A DNA stretch of 64,000 bases from Bacillota bacterium (GCA_023388055.1 JAEWGW010000044.1:124001-188000), one strand, 5' to 3'; shown: positions 33,568-43,037, counted from the first letter of the stretch. The notes: a model not told the origin generated them from the sequence alone. Numbers and translations: made by a program.

Positions 33568-34983
33568 GTGTCAAAATTGTGGGGCGGACGTTTTACCAAA
33601 CAAACGGATCAACTGGTGGAGGAATATACGGCTTCCATTACCTTCGATAAGGAGCTGGCGGAGGAGGATATCCAAGGCAGCCTGGCCCACGTGGCCATGC
33701 TGGGCAAATGCGGGATTTTGCCACTGGCGGATGTGGAGAAAATTACGGACGGCCTTCATCTGGTGTCCAACCGGATCAAACGTGGAGAGCAGGAGTTTTC
33801 CATCGGTGACGAAGATATTCATATGAATATCGAAAAGGCACTCATCGACGAAATCGGACCGGTAGGCGGCAAGCTTCATACGGGCCGCAGCCGCAATGAC
33901 CAGGTGGCCACGGACATGCATTTGTACCTGCGCAAGCGGGTGGTGCATTTTGTCGGACTGCTGGCCAAGCTGCAGGAGGCGCTCATTGGTCAGGCCAAGG
34001 CCAACCTGGATACCATTGTCCCCGGCTATACCCATCTGCAGCGGGCCCAGCCGATTCTTTTCGCCCATCATCTGATGGCCTATGTTTCCATGTTCCAGCG
34101 GGATGCGGAGCGCCTTACGGATAGCTACAAGCGGGTGAATATGCTGCCCCTAGGAGCTGGTGCATTGGCTGGCACCACCTTTCCCATCGACCGCCATTTT
34201 GTGGCCGGACGGCTGGGCTTTGAGCGTGTGTACGAAAACAGTCTGGACGCGGTAAGCGACCGGGACTTTATTCTGGAGTTCCTGAGCAACGCCTCCCTGA
34301 TTATGATGCATCTTTCCCGGCTCAGTGAGGAGCTGATTCTGTGGTCCAGCAATGAGTTTGCCTTCGTAGAGCTGGATGACGCCTTCTGCACCGGCTCGAG
34401 CATTATGCCGCAGAAGAAGAATCCCGACGTGCCGGAGCTGGTCCGGGGCAAAACCGGCCGGGTCTACGGCAACCTGATGGGTCTCCTGACCGTCCTGAAG
34501 TCCTTGCCGTTGGCATACAACAAGGACATGCAGGAGGATAAGGAAGGTATGCTGGACACCGTGAAAACCCTGGACGGCGCTCTTCAGCTGTTCGCTCCCA
34601 TGATCTCCACCATGAAGGTGAATAAGGAGCGGATGCGCCAGGCCGTCAACCAGGACTTCTCCAATGCCACCGACATTGCCGACTACCTGGTTAACAAGGG
34701 AATGCCCTTCCGGCAAGCCCACGAAGTGATCGGCAAGCTGGTGCTGTACAGCATCGAGCACAAGAAATATCTGCTGGATCTGGAGCTGTCCGAATACCAC
34801 AGCTTCTCCAAGCTGTTCGGCGACGACATCTATACCGTGCTCCAGCCGGAGCATGTGGTCAACGCGCGTAATGTCTACGGCGGCACGGCGTCCGCACAGG
34901 TGGCGGCGGCGGTGGAGCGGGCGGAAGCGGCGCTGCAGGAGCTTCAAGGCTGGCATAAGGAATACACCGAAAAGAGCAAATAA
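33568..34983 (+). CDS. argH: Argininosuccinate lyase
   Basis: Last step of arginine synthesis, releasing fumarate. It belongs to the fumarase/aspartase superfamily: DEDIHMNIEKALIDEIGPVG, TGRSRNDQVATDMHLYLRK, TPL-type region YTHLQRAQPILFAHHLMAY, and signature GSSIMPQKKNPDVPELVRGK. The length is 471 residues. GTG 33568 has GAGGAGGG seven bases upstream; the frame continues to 33538. It is followed by a strong terminator, closing the argCJBDFGH operon. Confidence 0.96.
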   Translation: MSKLWGGRFTKQTDQLVEEYTASITFDKELAEEDIQGSLAHVAMLGKCGILPLADVEKITDGLHLVSNRIKRGEQEFSIGDEDIHMNIEKALIDEIGPVGGKLHTGRSRNDQVATDMHLYLRKRVVHFVGLLAKLQEALIGQAKANLDTIVPGYTHLQRAQPILFAHHLMAYVSMFQRDAERLTDSYKRVNMLPLGAGALAGTTFPIDRHFVAGRLGFERVYENSLDAVSDRDFILEFLSNASLIMMHLSRLSEELILWSSNEFAFVELDDAFCTGSSIMPQKKNPDVPELVRGKTGRVYGNLMGLLTVLKSLPLAYNKDMQEDKEGMLDTVKTLDGALQLFAPMISTMKVNKERMRQAVNQDFSNATDIADYLVNKGMPFRQAHEVIGKLVLYSIEHKKYLLDLELSEYHSFSKLFGDDIYTVLQPEHVVNARNVYGGTASAQVAAAVERAEAALQELQGWHKEYTEKSK

Positions 34984-34988
34984 TACAA

Positions 34989-35027
34989 AATCCCCGGGCT
35001 CCCAAAAGGAGTGCCGGGGATTTTTTT
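34989..35027 (+). terminator. Intrinsic terminator of the arginine operon
   Basis: AATCCCCGG with inner CTCC pairs with GGAG and CCGGGGATT, followed by seven T. It is symmetric enough to serve the converging DUF4097 gene as well. Confidence 0.9.
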
Positions 35028-35052
35028 GTATCTGTAAAAAAAGCAGGGCTGA

Positions 35053-35934
35053 CTATTCCACAACAAGCTCGATATCTCCCGTATCCGCACGGGCCTGCAG
35101 CAGCGGGCCTCCGTCGGACAGCTGGCCCTCTATCCGGCGCTTCTCCATCCGCTTGGAGCTAAACTGATCCTGTGAGGGAATCTGCAGGGTGGTCCGGCCG
35201 GTATCCGTGGCGAAATTCACTTCTGCCGGGAAAACCTTGGCCAGGTTCAGGCGGATATCCCCCGTATCAGTCTGCAGGTCCGCAGCTGCCGGAAGGGCAT
35301 CCAGCCCGGCAATAATATGTCCGGTATCCGTCCGGAGTGACAGCTTTGCGGATAAATGGTTCAGCCTCATGGTGCCGGTATCGCTGCGTGCTGAAAGGCT
35401 TTTGCCGGTAAACCCGTCCAGACGAATTTCGCCGGTGTCAGTCTTTACCTCCAGTGTATCCGCTTGAAGAGCCGGCAGGGTAATCCTCCCTGTATCCGCA
35501 CTAAAGGAAAGGCTGCGGTACACCTTCTCCGGCAGCTCCACGGTAACCTCCAGTTTGTTAGAGAACAACTGGAATAACTGGGTCACGTCGATTCCGATTG
35601 AGAACCGTTTGGTAGTACGCGCTACCGCTTTTACCTCGCCGCTACGGTTATCCAGCTCAATCTTGGCATACTTCGCATCGGCTTCACGGACCCGTCCGCT
35701 TAGCTTGATCCGCAATTGATCACTGGAGGTGGATATTACGGTAATTGGAGTCGTATCCGTCTGCAGCGAGAAGGATTGGACGGTTGCTGCATCCAGCTCC
35801 TTTTGAACATCCAGGTCTATGGTGGTATTGTCGATGACCCCAACCCGGTACAGAAGCAGCAGCCCGCCGATCCCGATCAAGGTACAGGCCAGCGCCGTCA
35901 TTACAATTTGCTTCAAACTCCATTTCAAATTCAT
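35053..35934 (-). CDS. DUF4097-family membrane-anchored beta-helix protein
   Basis: One N-terminal membrane helix (QIVMTALACTLIGIGGLLLL) precedes an extracytoplasmic region of about 250 residues. The repeated TDTG/ADTG motif appears roughly every 18-20 residues (FSADTGRITL, VKTDTGEIRL, ARSDTGTMRL, LRTDTGHIIA, LQTDTGDIRL), the pattern of a right-handed beta-helix typical of DUF4097/LiaG-type proteins. In Firmicutes these are often linked to cell-envelope stress operons. It starts one base after the stop of the DUF1700 gene, so the two are translationally coupled. Confidence 0.85.
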   Translation of the reverse strand: MNLKWSLKQIVMTALACTLIGIGGLLLLYRVGVIDNTTIDLDVQKELDAATVQSFSLQTDTTPITVISTSSDQLRIKLSGRVREADAKYAKIELDNRSGEVKAVARTTKRFSIGIDVTQLFQLFSNKLEVTVELPEKVYRSLSFSADTGRITLPALQADTLEVKTDTGEIRLDGFTGKSLSARSDTGTMRLNHLSAKLSLRTDTGHIIAGLDALPAAADLQTDTGDIRLNLAKVFPAEVNFATDTGRTTLQIPSQDQFSSKRMEKRRIEGQLSDGGPLLQARADTGDIELVVE

Positions 35935-35935
35935 G

Positions 35936-36478
35936 CTAGTCCCCCCTGACCAGTCTGAGATTCAAGGCCACATAGCGTTTGACCACAGACCAGAAGGCAA
36001 TATTTAGTTTCCACATAGCTGCACCCAGCAGAATTCCCAGCCCGCTTAATGCCATGGTGGTGAAAATCTCCAGAAGCAATAAATCCACAGTAGCGGGAAT
36101 TCCCGTGCCAATAATCACCCAGACCAGGCTGAAGGCGAACAATACGGCCACCAGGGAGAAGGAGAACAGCAGCAAGGCTATGGTCATAAAAGGAGCCAAC
36201 ACGAAAATCAGATTGAACAGCAGCAGTGCGGCTGCTGCCGCATACGGCCGGAAGCCTCCCTTGCCGGCTGCATGGGTCCGGTGGTTCTGCATATGGGACG
36301 GCTGCTCCACGGGAACGGGTATAAAGCCCAGGGAGCGGATAATGTCCTCTTCACTTTTGCCGCCGGCTTCGGCCTGGCGGAACAAATCCTCATACACGTC
36401 GAGTATATTCTCTTGCTCCTCCGGAGGCAATCCGCGGAGACGGGCCCGGAGCTGCTGGAAGAAATCGGCCTTTGACAT
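35936..36478 (-). CDS. DUF1700-family (HAAS domain) membrane protein
   Basis: The N-terminal 70 residues match the HAAS/DUF1700 domain (SKADFFQQLRARLRGLPPEE, ILDVYEDLFRQAEAGGKSEE), which elsewhere works with PadR-type regulators. Three to four hydrophobic helices follow (AAAALLLFNLIFVLAPFMTI, LFSFSLVAVLFAFSLVWVII, MALSGLGILLGAAMWKL). ATG 36478 is preferred to ATG 36484, which sits directly on the GGGG ribosome site. It is the first gene of a pair with the DUF4097 protein. No PadR gene is adjacent, which is unusual for this pairing. Confidence 0.82.
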   Translation of the reverse strand: MSKADFFQQLRARLRGLPPEEQENILDVYEDLFRQAEAGGKSEEDIIRSLGFIPVPVEQPSHMQNHRTHAAGKGGFRPYAAAAALLLFNLIFVLAPFMTIALLLFSFSLVAVLFAFSLVWVIIGTGIPATVDLLLLEIFTTMALSGLGILLGAAMWKLNIAFWSVVKRYVALNLRLVRGD

Positions 36479-36704
36479 GTGCATCCCCTGCTTCTTTTCT
36501 TGATGAACAGCTTGATACTTAGTATAGCAGGCAATATACGGGGGACGAAGTAACCGCAGTCATGTGACCTGTCACATTCTCGGCAAACCTCCTGGAGAGT
36601 AATATGACAGAAGTGAAGAGGGGAATCGGACATCAGACCGGGGCAGGACTATCCCGGAGACCAGCATAGAAGCGGGCTTCTGACAGCCGGGTGCTCCATT
36701 AAGC

Positions 36705-38168
36705 CTACCGGAAGCGGGGCCCTTCCACCCCGTCCTCCAGCATCCCCTCCTTGCCCTCGCTGCCGGGACCCGCACTCTCACCGGCTTTGCCGCCTACCGC
36801 CACCAGGGCCGGCTGGGGCTGATAACGGTCCCGCGAAATGAGCTCCCTAGAGAGGATGGTGCCGTTCTCCCGTTTGGTGCGGTAGGTTTCCACCACATAA
36901 CCCGGTTTGCCCTTCTGCAGCACCTCACGCTGGCCTATGCGGAGCGTGGGATTGATAACCGTTTTGACCGGGGCCTCCAGCTCCTCCACGGTGACGGACT
37001 CAATGTCGAAGGACTGGGTCTGGGGCAGTGTGCCGAACAGCTTCACCGTCAGCTTGTTGGATTCGGTTACGGTGCGGATCAACAGATAGGCGCCTGTATT
37101 GTTGCGGAACCTAAAATTAATATACCCCTCCGAGAAGGTGGCATCCTGTCCCAACGGCACATAGCTTACCGGCAGGGAATGATTCCGCCGTTCCACAATC
37201 TCAAGCCCGGCCCGCAGCACCGCATTGTACAAGGTGGAGGAAACCTGGCAGATCCCGCCGCCCACGCCGGGAACCAGCTTGCCGTTATAGATGACCGGGG
37301 CCTCCCGGAAGCCAAAGCGGCTTTTGGTTTCTTCAATAACTGGAGCGTAATCGAATATATCCCCCGGTGCAAGAATCCGGTCTTGAATGGTTTTGGCAGC
37401 GGCGACAATATTGTGCAGGCGCCCTTCGCCGCCGGGAAGAATGGTAGTGGCGAATTCGCTGATTTTGCGTTCAATGCCCTGACCGGCCAGAGAATCATGG
37501 GTGACCTGGGCGCGGATCTCCGTAAGGGGCACCGGGATCACCACGGGATCTGTCTTGGGCGCCTCCTGCTCCGGAGCCAATCCGCGCCACATGGAGAGCC
37601 AGTCTGTAGCCAGCAGGCTGTCCAGCAATTTCTTCTCGTCCACCCGGTGCACCGGGATATCCGGAATGATCTCCACCCGGTCCTGTCCGGTAATGACCCG
37701 CTTGGCCGGTGTGGGTTGTTTGGCATGCAGCTCCGTCCAGGTTTGTTTGACGAATCCGGCATAAGCTCCCTCATCGTACAAAATCCCCATGGGCAGGTCG
37801 CGGTTGCGAAGCTGCCATTTATGCCAGGCGCGCCGGAAGGGGCTGCCGCTCCGAAGCTCCGCCAGTGCCTGCCGGGAGGCGGATGCATCCCAGCGCAGCC
37901 CCGTGCTGCCGAAGGCGGACGCTTGCTCGGCGCCGGGCACCTCCGAGGCAAAACGGAGCCGCCAGCCCGCCGTTTGCGTCAGATGGGCTTCCAGCAGCTG
38001 CTCCGCCCGGGCAAGCGGCAGCCCGCTTACGGGAATTCCGCCGAAGGCCAGGCCATGTGGCATTTGATCATCCAGGCCGTATGTTCTGATTCCCCATAAG
38101 CCGCCGGCTGCCAGAAGCAGCAGCACACCGGCCGCCGCGGCTGCACGCTTGTGTTTGTCCGCTAACAT
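36705..38168 (-). CDS. VanW-family envelope protein with PG-binding and G5-like domains
   Basis: An N-terminal membrane helix (AAAAAGVLLLLAAGGLWGIR) is followed by a YkuD-neighbour type peptidoglycan-binding region (residues about 60-230). The VanW domain (residues about 240-390) shows APGDIFDYAPVIEE, VPGVGGGICQVSSTLYNAVL and IVERRNHSLPVSYVPLG. The C-terminal part (LEAPVKTVINPTLRIGQREV) resembles a G5 domain. VanW proteins accompany some vancomycin-resistance clusters but their biochemical role is unknown; no van genes are present. It is probably a cell-wall-associated protein transcribed alone. Confidence 0.85.
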   Translation of the reverse strand: MLADKHKRAAAAAGVLLLLAAGGLWGIRTYGLDDQMPHGLAFGGIPVSGLPLARAEQLLEAHLTQTAGWRLRFASEVPGAEQASAFGSTGLRWDASASRQALAELRSGSPFRRAWHKWQLRNRDLPMGILYDEGAYAGFVKQTWTELHAKQPTPAKRVITGQDRVEIIPDIPVHRVDEKKLLDSLLATDWLSMWRGLAPEQEAPKTDPVVIPVPLTEIRAQVTHDSLAGQGIERKISEFATTILPGGEGRLHNIVAAAKTIQDRILAPGDIFDYAPVIEETKSRFGFREAPVIYNGKLVPGVGGGICQVSSTLYNAVLRAGLEIVERRNHSLPVSYVPLGQDATFSEGYINFRFRNNTGAYLLIRTVTESNKLTVKLFGTLPQTQSFDIESVTVEELEAPVKTVINPTLRIGQREVLQKGKPGYVVETYRTKRENGTILSRELISRDRYQPQPALVAVGGKAGESAGPGSEGKEGMLEDGVEGPRFR

Positions 38169-38497
38169 GGGGACACCCCCTAAACGTTTGTATGAGAGAG
38201 GTTTGGTCCGCAGCCAACGGCAGCAGCCCGAGGTCCAAGCCTTCTCCTACCACTATATGAGCGTGTCCGCCGAAATAGTTCACCTTGTCCGGAAGGCGCT
38301 TCATGGCGTATTCCGCCCGCAGACAATTCCCGGATTTTCACAGAAAAGTGTACATTTCATGGAATCTTACGGAAAATCGCTTCCGCGATAAAGGAATAAC
38401 AGTTTTTCTGTCGAAGTTTAATAAGCTGACTGTGTTTTCAGGCTATTTGTGTTACCAACGCGCTGTCCGATCATTATGAAAGAGTGGATGTGATACT
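38169..38497. other. Divergent intergenic region upstream of ftsE
   Basis: About 330 bases between the divergent VanW and ftsE genes. No small gene or RNA was recognised. Both promoters must be here; a weak TTGTGT (38447-38452) with CATTAT (38472-38477) at 19 bases is the best ftsE candidate. AT-rich stretches around 38395-38450 contrast with the GC-rich flanks. Confidence 0.3.
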
Positions 38498-39184
38498 GTG
38501 ATCGAAATGCAAGACGTCTGGAAAACGTATCCGGACGGAACACACGCCATACGGGGCATCAACCTCAAGGTGGACCGCAATGAATTCGTATACGTGGTGG
38601 GGCCTTCCGGCGCAGGCAAATCGACCTTCATGAAGATGATTTACCGCGAGGAAAAGCCCACCAAGGGGCATATTTTTGTCAACGGATTTAATCTCGCCAA
38701 GCTGAAACCGCGGAAAATACCTTTTTTGCGGCGGAATATCGGGGTTATCTTCCAGGACTTCCGGCTCCTGCCCAAGATGACCGTGTCGGAAAATATCGCG
38801 TTTGCCATGGAAGTCATCGAAACCCCCAAGAAGCTGATCCGTAAGCGCACCCTGGAGGTGCTGGAGCTGGTCAAGCTGCGGGACAAGGCAGATTCGCTGC
38901 CGACCCAGCTGTCGGGAGGAGAGCAGCAGCGGGTGGCTATTGCCAGAGCCATTGTCAACAGCCCATCGGTTATCATCGCCGACGAGCCTACGGGCAATCT
39001 GGACCCGGATACCTCCTGGGATATCATGAAGCTGATGGAAGAGATCAACTATCGGGGCACCACCATCATTATGGCGACCCACAACAAAGAGATCGTGAAC
39101 TCCATGCGCAAGCGGGTTATCGCTGTGGAGAAGGGCCTCATCGCCCGCGACCAGGCGAGAGGGGATTACGGTTATGAAGATTAG
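38498..39184 (+). CDS. ftsE: Cell-division ATP-binding protein FtsE
   Basis: ABC-type ATPase that with FtsX activates septal or sidewall peptidoglycan hydrolases. Walker A GPSGAGKST near residue 36, signature LSGGEQQRVAIARAI, Walker B VIIADEPTGNLDPDTS and H-loop TTIIMATHNKEIV are all present. The length of 228 residues is normal. The start is GTG 38498. The 3' end overlaps ftsX by 11 bases. Confidence 0.97.
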   Translation: MIEMQDVWKTYPDGTHAIRGINLKVDRNEFVYVVGPSGAGKSTFMKMIYREEKPTKGHIFVNGFNLAKLKPRKIPFLRRNIGVIFQDFRLLPKMTVSENIAFAMEVIETPKKLIRKRTLEVLELVKLRDKADSLPTQLSGGEQQRVAIARAIVNSPSVIIADEPTGNLDPDTSWDIMKLMEEINYRGTTIIMATHNKEIVNSMRKRVIAVEKGLIARDQARGDYGYED

Positions 39185-40091
39185 TACCCTGGGCAGACAC
39201 TTCCGGGAAGGAGGCAAAAGCCTCATCCGCAACGGCTGGATGACCTTCGCCTCAGTCAGCTCCATCGCCATTTCCCTGTTTATCCTGGGCATCTTCCTGC
39301 TGCTGGCGGTGAATGTCAACCACATGTCCGCGCAAATCGAATCCAAGGTTGAAATCAAGGTGTTTCTTGATGTGAATATTGCCCAGGAAAGTGTCGCCAA
39401 GCTGCGTTCCGAGCTGGAGGCGCTGGAGGGGGTTGCGCAGGTGGATTATATCTCCAAGGATGAGGGGCTCGCTCTGATGCGCGAGCGCATGGGCGAAACC
39501 GGCAAGCAGTACCTGGAGGGGATGGACGGGGAGAACAATCCCTTGAATGACGCTTTTACGGTGACGGCCAAGGAACCGCGGGAGGTTGGGGATGTGACCG
39601 CCCGGATCGTGGCCCTGAACGAATCCAAGAATCCGAAACCGATGGTCAAGGTGGACTACGGCAAATCCACAGTAGACACCCTGTTCAGAATTACCGGCAT
39701 CGTGCGCAACATCGGCCTGATTCTGGTAGCCTGCCTGGCTTTAACGGCGATGTTCCTTATATCGAATACCATTAAGCTGACCATTATGGCCCGCGACAGG
39801 GAGATCAAGATTATGAAGCTGGTTGGTGCCACCAACGGCTTCATCCGCTGGCCTTTCTTTATAGAAGGGGCGCTTCTGGGTGTGATCGGCTCGGCCATTC
39901 CCGCAGGGGTGCTCCTGTACGGCTACTACCGGCTGGTGGATTCCAGCCGTTCCGGTCTCGAAACGATGATGATGGAATTGAAGCCTTTTGATGACGTGCA
40001 TCTGCAATTGTTGGCGATCCTCCTGGCCATTGGCATCGGGATCGGCATCTGGGGAAGTCTGTTGTCTGTCCGCAAATATTTGAAGGCCTAA
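39174..40091 (+). CDS. ftsX: Cell-division protein FtsX
   Basis: Membrane partner of FtsE that passes conformational change to an extracellular hydrolase. The cytoplasmic N-terminus (STLGRHFREGGKSLIRNGWM) leads into TM1 (SISIAISLFILGIFLLLAV region), a large extracellular domain (residues about 45-165), and three more helices at the C-terminus (NIGLILVACLALTAMFLISN, LLAIGIGIGIWGSLLSV), with the conserved KLVGATNGFIRWPFFIEG motif. The length is 305 residues. The M23 protein encoded next is its likely effector. Confidence 0.95.
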   Translation: MKISTLGRHFREGGKSLIRNGWMTFASVSSIAISLFILGIFLLLAVNVNHMSAQIESKVEIKVFLDVNIAQESVAKLRSELEALEGVAQVDYISKDEGLALMRERMGETGKQYLEGMDGENNPLNDAFTVTAKEPREVGDVTARIVALNESKNPKPMVKVDYGKSTVDTLFRITGIVRNIGLILVACLALTAMFLISNTIKLTIMARDREIKIMKLVGATNGFIRWPFFIEGALLGVIGSAIPAGVLLYGYYRLVDSSRSGLETMMMELKPFDDVHLQLLAILLAIGIGIGIWGSLLSVRKYLKA

Positions 40092-40119
40092 ATATGTTGT
40101 TTCAGGAGGAAAACGGTCG

Positions 40120-41340
40120 GTGAAAAAACGTGTTCTTGTCCCCTTCATAGCCGTTGTGGCGGCCGCCAGTCTTGTGTTTGTGCCTGTGAGCGGGCATGCC
40201 GGAGTACTGGAGATTCAAAAGCAGATTGATCAGATTGCACAGCAGGAGAAAGCCCGGCAGAAGGAAAAAGACGATGCCGAAAAGAAACAGAGCATCATCA
40301 GCGGGCAGATCAAGCAGGAGCAAAAGGGCATGGACCAGCTCCAGAAGGAAATTGACGAACAGAGCAATCAGGTCATGGCCCTGGAGCAGCAGATTGCCCA
40401 AACCAATCTTAATCTGGCGGAAACCGGCAAGCAGAAGACGGAGGCGGAGGAGCGTGTGGCCTCCCGCAAAAGTCTGCTTGAATCCAGAGTCCGTCTGATG
40501 TATATGAACGGCTCCGTCTCGTATCTGGATGTCCTCTTAAGCTCCACCAGCTTTAGCGACTTCATTGACCGGTTCCAGAACCTCAGAACCATTGTAGGCA
40601 AGGACACGGAAATCCTCCAAGCCAATGAACGGGATAAGGAAGCGATTACCCAGAAGGAAGCGGAGATCAAAACACAGCTGGCCCAGGTAACCGATATGCA
40701 CAGCCAGAAGTCGGCGATTTATGCAACCCTGCAGAAGAATATGAAGCAAAAAGAGGTCACCATCGCCAGTCTGAGCAAAGAGGAGCAAAAGCAGGAGCAT
40801 ATCAGCGAGGAAGCGGAAGCAGCTGCCGAGAAGCTGGTGAAGGACAAGCAGGCCCTGTATGCCAAGCTGGCGGAGGAGAAACGCAAGGAAGAGGCTAAGA
40901 AGAAGGGGACGACAGCTGCAGCCAAGACCGTATATACCGGAGGCAAGCTGCAATGGCCCTTAACCGTAAACGGCACCATCAGCTCGGAGTTTGGCTACCG
41001 GGTTGACCCCATCAAGAAGGTCAATAAGCTCCATAAAGGCATGGACATCGCTGCTCCCAAGGGTACGCCGGTGCTGTCCGCCGATGAAGGCACCGTTATC
41101 CTGGCCAGCTGGGTCAGCGGCTACGGCAATGCGGTAGTGGTGGACCATAACAATGGGCTGGTGACCTGGTACGGTCATATGTCGGCGATCAGCGTCAGCG
41201 AAGGTGCTTCCGTGAAGCGCGGCGGCAAGGTGGGGGAAGTGGGCTCCACCGGCGACTCCACCGGAAACCATCTTCACTTTGAGGTGCGGAAGGACAACGG
41301 GGATACCCCGACCAACCCGAGACCATATTTGGGCATGTAG
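40120..41340 (+). CDS. Murein hydrolase activator / M23 peptidase with coiled coil (EnvC/CwlO-like)
   Basis: A secreted protein. The signal peptide (KKRVLVPFIAVVAAASLVFV, cleavage near GHAG) leads to a long coiled coil (residues about 25-265). The C-terminal LytM domain has HKGMDIAAPKGTPV and GNHLHFEVRKDNG, keeping the zinc ligands His, Asp and the HxH motif, so it may be a true endopeptidase rather than only an activator. It directly follows ftsEX, whose ABC complex controls EnvC or CwlO-type proteins through such coiled coils. GTG 40120 follows AGGAGGA. The length is 406 residues. Confidence 0.9.
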   Translation: MKKRVLVPFIAVVAAASLVFVPVSGHAGVLEIQKQIDQIAQQEKARQKEKDDAEKKQSIISGQIKQEQKGMDQLQKEIDEQSNQVMALEQQIAQTNLNLAETGKQKTEAEERVASRKSLLESRVRLMYMNGSVSYLDVLLSSTSFSDFIDRFQNLRTIVGKDTEILQANERDKEAITQKEAEIKTQLAQVTDMHSQKSAIYATLQKNMKQKEVTIASLSKEEQKQEHISEEAEAAAEKLVKDKQALYAKLAEEKRKEEAKKKGTTAAAKTVYTGGKLQWPLTVNGTISSEFGYRVDPIKKVNKLHKGMDIAAPKGTPVLSADEGTVILASWVSGYGNAVVVDHNNGLVTWYGHMSAISVSEGASVKRGGKVGEVGSTGDSTGNHLHFEVRKDNGDTPTNPRPYLGM

Positions 41341-41370
41341 CTTTCTTCTAAAAACCATGCATTTCCCCAA

Positions 41371-41396
41371 AAGCCTGCATACGATGCAGGCTTTTG
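41371..41396 (+). terminator. Intrinsic terminator after M23 peptidase
   Basis: AGCCTGCAT (41372-41380), loop ACG, ATGCAGGCT (41384-41392), then TTTTG. The stem is nine perfect pairs. Confidence 0.88.
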
Positions 41397-41517
41397 CAGA
41401 CTTTTTTTCCAAATGAAGGCGGTTCATTCCGGGAGAGGTTTTATATTCCGGACGCGCTTGTCATATACTAAACCGTGTTATTTCAGGTTAGAGAGCAAAA
41501 GGTGGTGGTTTGGTTTG

Positions 41518-42963
41518 ATGTTTCGCGGACGGGCAGTTCTTACCTTTGTGCTGCTAGGCATGTTTGCCAGCAGCATTCTTACCCTTACCATCGTCGGCTC
41601 CCCGGAGACGGGCGTGCAGGCGACTTCGGCTGCGGTGTCTTCAACCGCCCCCGGCAGCAGCTTGTCGAAGGACGATCTGAAGAAGCTTTCCACCACATAC
41701 GAGCTGATCAGCTCCAAGTATCTCAGCCAGGTGGATCACAACAAGCTGATGAACGGCGCTATTCACGGTATGGTCAATGCTTTGGATGACCCCTTCACCA
41801 GTTACATGGATGCGGAAGAGGCCAAGCAGTTTGACGATACCATCCATTCCTCCTTCCAGGGAATCGGAGCGGAGGTATCCCTGGAGAGCGGTAAGGTGAC
41901 CATTGTGTCCCCCATTAAGGGCTCTCCTGCCGAGAAGGCGGGCCTTCGGGCTAATGATGTGATTCTGACCGTTAACGGAGAGGCGCTGGACGGACTCACC
42001 CTTACCCAAGCCGTCGTCAAAATCCGCGGCCCCAAGGGAACCCAGGCCAAGCTGGGTGTGGTGCGCAGCGGGCTGACGGAAGCCATCGAGGTCATCGTGG
42101 TGCGGGATGACATTCCTGTCGAAACGGTCTACGGAGAGATGGTGAACGATACCGTCGGCAAAATCGAAATCCGGCAGTTTGCCACCAATACGGCTGTGCG
42201 CTTCAAGGAGGAGCTCACCCGTTTGGAAACCAAGGGTATGAAGTCCCTGATCATCGATGTGCGGAATAATCCGGGCGGCCTGCTGCCGGTTGTAGTGGAT
42301 ATCTCCGAGAACTTCGTGGCCAAGGGCAAACCGATTCTGCAGATCGAGGACCGGGACGGCAAACGTGCGCCCACCTTGTCCAACGGCACCACTTCGGCCA
42401 AGCCGCTTCCGGTGGCGGTGCTCATCAATAACGGCAGCGCCAGCGCTTCGGAAATTTTGGCCGGTGTGTTCAAGGACACGGGGCTGGGCAAGCTGGTGGG
42501 TGAAAAAACCTTCGGCAAGGGTACCGTCCAGATGACCTTCGAGAAGGAAATGGGCGACGGCAGCAATATCAAAATGACCACCTATAAGTGGCTTACCCCC
42601 AAGGGAACCTGGATTCACAAAACAGGGATTGAACCGGACGTGAAGGTGGACCAGCCTGCTTATTACCATGTGATGCCATTCTCGAAGAAGAATGAGCTGA
42701 CGGTGGATGCCAACAGCGATGAGGTGAAGTCGCTGCAGGTGATGCTGGAGGGGCTGGGCTTCAAGCCGGGCCGTACGGACGGGTATTTTAGCCAGCAAAC
42801 GGCTGAGGTGCTGAAGCAGTATCAGAACAGCCGCAGTTTGCCTGCCACCGGTGTGGCCAACATTGCGACGATGGAGAGTTTGGAGAATGACATTATCACT
42901 CTCCTGAAGAGTCCGGCCAATGATACGCAGCTGCAGGAGGCTATCCGGCTTCTGAGCCCGTGA
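41518..42963 (+). CDS. ctpB: C-terminal processing peptidase, S41 family (CtpB-like)
   Basis: An exported serine protease. An N-terminal membrane anchor (AVLTFVLLGMFASSILTLTI) precedes the N-terminal helical part, a PDZ domain (SFQGIGAEVSLESGKVTIVS to AGLRANDVILTVNGEALDGL), the catalytic core with the nucleophile in NNGSASASEILAGVFKDTGL and Lys in TFGKGTVQM, and a C-terminal peptidoglycan-binding domain (LQVMLEGLGFKPGRTDGYFS). Mature length is about 481 residues from ATG 41518; a TTG one codon before is possible, and the longer frame to 41413 overlaps the terminator zone. Position after ftsEX matches Bacillus subtilis ctpB, which helps activate sporulation sigma-K signalling. Confidence 0.9.
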   Translation: MFRGRAVLTFVLLGMFASSILTLTIVGSPETGVQATSAAVSSTAPGSSLSKDDLKKLSTTYELISSKYLSQVDHNKLMNGAIHGMVNALDDPFTSYMDAEEAKQFDDTIHSSFQGIGAEVSLESGKVTIVSPIKGSPAEKAGLRANDVILTVNGEALDGLTLTQAVVKIRGPKGTQAKLGVVRSGLTEAIEVIVVRDDIPVETVYGEMVNDTVGKIEIRQFATNTAVRFKEELTRLETKGMKSLIIDVRNNPGGLLPVVVDISENFVAKGKPILQIEDRDGKRAPTLSNGTTSAKPLPVAVLINNGSASASEILAGVFKDTGLGKLVGEKTFGKGTVQMTFEKEMGDGSNIKMTTYKWLTPKGTWIHKTGIEPDVKVDQPAYYHVMPFSKKNELTVDANSDEVKSLQVMLEGLGFKPGRTDGYFSQQTAEVLKQYQNSRSLPATGVANIATMESLENDIITLLKSPANDTQLQEAIRLLSP

Positions 42964-43037
42964 CGCTAAGGTGAGATCATGGAATAATTAGGAAAAATGG
43001 CAGCCGCGGCAGGAGAAAGCGGCGTCCATGTAGAATG

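Noticed and set aside
36705..38168. Vancomycin resistance determinant
   Set aside because: Only a VanW-type domain is present; no vanH, vanA/B or vanX genes and VanW proteins are common in non-resistant Firmicutes.
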